Source: Cristatella mucedo
Lineage: Eukaryota; Bryozoa; Phylactolaemata; Cristatellidae
DNA length: 64,000 nt
Direction: 5' to 3'
Assembly (NCBI GenBank): GCA_009760855.2
Contig: WPIO01000039.1
Span: 1,281,001 to 1,345,000 of the forward strand
Of this stretch, positions 60,337-64,000 are shown piece after piece. The position numbers were made by a program, and so were the translations under genes. Position 1 is the first letter of the stretch. Every line of letters begins with the position of its first letter. A model generated the notes under the pieces. The model saw nothing but the letters and a program-made list of their open reading frames with translations. It did not search any database and had not been told where the DNA came from.

Positions 60337-61735
60337 AAAGCGCTGCCCCGAGCCGTGCCGTGCCGCGGCCAGTGCCGGCCGGTAGCCGCGAGCTCGCAAG
60401 AGGTGGGATCCGATGATCCGAGCGGGCCACCGAGGCTATTCCGGCGGTAGGAGTCCGGTTGATCCTCATTGCCACCAACGACGTCAATGACCCCATGACA
60501 AACCACGTGGCCTTGACGCGGCGTCTTGCGTTTTTGAGTGAGCAGCAGCAGGAGCAGCCCGTGCGAAACGCGCCCGCCAATCGGTAGCCGCCGCCGCCGA
60601 GTTGCTCGGGCGACGTCTGCTCGCAGACGCGCTAAGGCTATCGCGTCCAGCGCGAGGCAAGAACAGCGAAAGCGTAAGTGTAAGCGGGGCAAATACCTGC
60701 GGTGGTGGAGTGATGCAACAGCCACAGCGGTGGAGTAATGCAGCGATACTGCGCCACACTTTGTGGACATAACCGACTCACTATTGGTGCCTAATCGATC
60801 TGCGTCTACGGAGATCTCCTTACGGTCGTCACGAGCGCGTTGCGGCGGCTCTAGCCGTAAGTCAGTCAAACGTCACCTCCATCTGGTACTGAGTGAACGT
60901 GAGCCCACTCACAGCGTATCTAATGTTGTTATGAACTATATCGCGAAGTTAGAAGCGGTATGCCAAATCGATCCTTGCCAAAAACAATCGAGTCTTTTCA
61001 GTAATTTTTCTATATTTCTATGCATAACCATTGATGAATCTGCCGCGAGTCACTTCCGGACTGCCAGCCTCAATAGAATGCCTAGCGTGAGCCAGAATGA
61101 TAGTGAATCCCGTGCGGTGCGTTGCTCTTGCAGAGTCGGTGTTAATGTATCGAAGTCGAAAAACGAGTTCGCGCGAGGTCGCTGCTCCATCGCGAGTCAT
61201 TAGGCAACGTGTATTATCGCTCAGCTGTAGATGCCAAACACGCTATCTTTATGTTCTTTCGCGTCCGACTTGTAGTCCTAACAAAAAAAGAGCGCTGACG
61301 AAAGCGAACGCCGCCGTCGCCGCCGCCGCGGCTGAATGCGACCGCGCCGGCGTTACTCCGCCGCGGCGACGATGAGATCTCAATGCACGGCCGCCTGTAG
61401 CTGCGCAATACGACGCTACCGCAGCGGCCAGACAGTGCAGAGAGAGCACGTCCATTGCTTGAGGATCCGCTGCCATCGACTCAGGGATCGACCTCGGCGG
61501 TAGCCTACGCGAAGGCTCGCACGAGAGGAGAGGCTCCGGTTCGAAACAGCGACCGTACGGTTCGCTCTGATTGCTCGCTATCACCGCGCTCAACAAACGA
61601 GTGGCGCGTGGATTTATGCTCAGTCGGGCTGCCCTTTTCAGCAAAGTTGCTAGCGATTCGTAAGTCGGAGCCCTTCCGAGAGGTAATACGCTCACCTCTC
61701 GCGCGCCAGGTCGTGGGGTTGAGCTCATCCGCAAG
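60337..61735. other. CpG-rich stretch, no gene recognised
   Basis: Frames such as plus 60763-61203 (146 codons) and minus 60090-60869 (259 codons, crossing the tandem repeat) show no motif. No RNA gene is seen. Confidence 0.3.
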
Positions 61736-61737
61736 CG

Positions 61738-61790
61738 TACAGCGCCAAGATTGAGACTAAGTTCTCTTATGGCGCCATACGAATTGAATT
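61738..61790 (+). mobile_element. L2-A 3'-end trace
   Basis: TACAGCGCCAAGATTGAGACTAAGTTCTCTTATGGCGCCATA resembles the last 45 bases of L2-A before the tail. It is a very short match. Confidence 0.4.
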
Positions 61791-62709
61791 GCTTTTTTTT
61801 TATTTTATCACCTTGCTTTTGGCTGCAGCCTACGTGCCCTGTCATACCCTGGTACGGGCTGCAGCTGCTGTACCAGCCGCTTAGGGCGTCACGGACTCTT
61901 CCTAAAAGCAACATTTGGGGAGGCGGCGTGGTTAAAAGCTGTCTCAGTAACAAAAGCAGCATCTCGAACAGCGTTTTAGTCTTCGGTTGAAACGAAATAG
62001 CTGCAATAACTCTGGCTTTCACTTTCGAAGGTAGCAGCTCCCCAGTACGCAGAACGACTCGAGAAAGACTCTTTTTAAGGGCGAACGCTGCGATATCGCC
62101 TCCGGGTGCCGTATATCTCTACATTTGACTGAAAGTTTCCGTTCGGCATTTTTTCCTTGTCTATCGGAGCAGTCTGAATATTGAAGGCATTTGGAAACAA
62201 GCCGATGGATGAGGCGGGCGGGGCTTTCGGGCGGCGCATTGACCAGCGAATTGACGGGCGCTCAAAGCCGCGCTCGCTCGCAGCCAGCCGAGAGCGGTAG
62301 AGGTTCACTCACAGCACCAATTGCCAGCTGCTTAGAATGCTGACAGCGAAAATGCATTGAACAGCAATCCGACTACGGTGCAAGTTCTGTTAGACTAGGC
62401 CTGCGGCAATGCAGCGCCGCTTCACGGTGGCTCGCTCGGCCCACTGCTGCTGGGACAAGTTCCAAGCCAACGGTTGCCATTAAAGTTTACAAGCGGTTCG
62501 TGAATTGATTTGTAGAGCTACAAATGTCATCAAAACGCAGCTAGCTCCATACTTTCGTGTACAATAATATAATTCGGCTTAGGAAGCTGGGCTGTCCGCT
62601 TTCACCACCTGGAGTTTCAGCCGTGGCATTTACTTATGCTACACCGGGCACTGTATCGTCCCTAAGCTCTACTAGATAAACACCCCTAACCTGTCAACTC
62701 TCTTTCTCC
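61791..62709. other. Unassigned stretch
   Basis: A T-rich run lies at 61793-61805. No gene is recognised. Confidence 0.3.
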
Positions 62710-62710
62710 A

Positions 62711-62712
<2 letters not shown>

Positions 62713-62805
<93 letters not shown>
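62713..62805. repeat. (CT)n microsatellite, about 45 units
   Basis: Uninterrupted CT run, then CTATCAGC. Confidence 0.95.
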
Positions 62806-62809
<4 letters not shown>

Positions 62810-64000
62810 GCTGCATTGAAGCTAAATGGTTCAGGTAATCTCTACTAATTTAGCGAGAAATTCCGTCCTTCCCTCCGCTACGTGGCTAGACGCAACAAAT
62901 ACTTCCGGGAGACGTGTAATTCTACTATGAATCAGTGAAGCGAGTCCACGGGAAGTGAGCTGCTCATGTAATATATGAGACATAGTGAGTATGACTGTTA
63001 GTTGCAAAGCTGTCTAACCGCGCGTGGCGAACCAAATATCACCAGTCTTCACCGTAGTAGAAAGAGAAATGCATGCCGCCACAAGACGACACTGCGGGTA
63101 TACAATTGAATTGGTGAACCCCTGAGCATGCTACGTCATAATTCGACATGTGAACTCAAGCTTGGTAATAAACTCAGCGTTTCTCTAACAACACTGTTGG
63201 TTGGCCGTTGCTTTTAATTTAGTTATTAAAAACTTTTCGACCAGACATCATGTAATCTCTGCCTTTTTGGTAAACATGCTCTCATCAAGAGTATGTCTAA
63301 ATACTGATTGATGCTGCTTAGCTGCAATTACTGCCTCTGGAAATATTTAGAATGAGCTTCGATTCTGACTTCCCATGCTTGGTTTAGCGCACATAATAAT
63401 GCACAATGCTCAATATTGGCTAAGCACTGCTCCAAAATTTGTCTAATTTCATCAGCTGACTTCCCTTTCAAATTCGACATTTTGGAAAGGCAAGCAGCTA
63501 GCTACCTACCTCAGCTTTCAAGCACTCAGTACTGTGGTCAATGAGTGCCTTGATTCAGCACGTAGAGAATGCCATGCTTTAGGCAAGTTTTGGCTCAAAG
63601 AAATTAACAAGCAACGATACGAGCACAAAACGACTGTAAAAAAAGGTCCAGCGGATGCTTTGCAGAAGTTCTTCCTCCAAACGTTACGAACGCTTTGTAG
63701 TGGCTATTTCACTAAAGTCCTTAGCCACAAACACAGCAGTGCTCGCGGCGTTACTTGTCCTTACAGATGCGTGGCAAATACTTGTGCAGCTGTATCGAGC
63801 TGGCCCCTCGAAATGAGGCTGGCGATTCGGATTCGCTACCTCGATTCAGAAGGTACGTCGACAGCGGCAGAGTACGACAGAGATAACGAGCGCCCGTGCA
63901 TTTTTATAGCAGGTCCATGTCGCTAATTTAGACCAGGCTACGCATCAGCCACTGAAAGTGTGGAAACAGGTCAGCAATGGCAAACAGCTGACTTTGAAGT
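62810..64000. other. Unassigned stretch to the window end
   Basis: A 130-codon plus frame at 63534-63926 has several cysteines and basic residues but no recognised motif or signal peptide. It might be an internal exon, but I cannot support a gene. Confidence 0.3.

Noticed and set aside
60090-60869. 259-codon minus frame
   Set aside because: It depends on the 13-bp repeat and CpG-rich composition. No motif or signal is seen.

Overview
This 64 kb window is animal nuclear DNA, most likely from an invertebrate. It has sparse genes, a gene with an intron, poly(A) signals, several non-LTR retrotransposon families of the CR1/L2 clade, tRNA-derived SINEs, Ty3/gypsy relics and many microsatellites. 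No operons, ribosome-binding sites or prokaryotic genes are seen. I cannot place the species.

Layout. Positions 1-29000 are AT-rich and built from a mosaic segmental duplication. Blocks I call alpha, beta, gamma, delta and epsilon recur in order at 1-15 kb and 22.5-28.2 kb. Epsilon carries the only well-supported small gene: a two-exon secreted cysteine-rich protein with a peritrophin-A-like (CBM14) chitin-binding signature (4919-5332). Its second copy (22772-22953) has lost exon 1, the signal peptide and one core cysteine, so it is a pseudogene. Between the duplicated arms (15-22.5 kb) lies decayed retrotransposon DNA.

Positions 29-33.8 kb hold a decayed Ty3/gypsy element and further L2 pieces. 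From 33.8 kb the DNA becomes richer in G+C and CpG. It contains five copies of a tRNA-derived SINE, long CT repeats, a 10-bp minisatellite of about 50 units, a second set of gypsy fragments (protease 42.8-43.3 kb, integrase 46.0-47.0 kb) and many L2 3' ends, some nested with visible target-site duplications. The longest L2 copy (about 52030-55057) still shows endonuclease and reverse transcriptase but carries an in-frame stop and a frameshift.

The second clear gene is a single-exon rhodopsin-like G-protein-coupled receptor on the minus strand (57170-58306), in a CpG-rich island with a Ser/Gly/Asn-rich third intracellular loop encoded by a trinucleotide repeat. The last 5 kb show repeats only. 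The two real genes have no visible functional link. The window mainly records duplication, gene decay and retrotransposition whose relative order can be read from paralogous empty and filled sites. In this annotation L2-A is the family whose 3' end is an (ATT)n tail after a GCGCTTTATCAAGTGCATT-like motif. L2-B is a second CR1/L2-like family without that tail.
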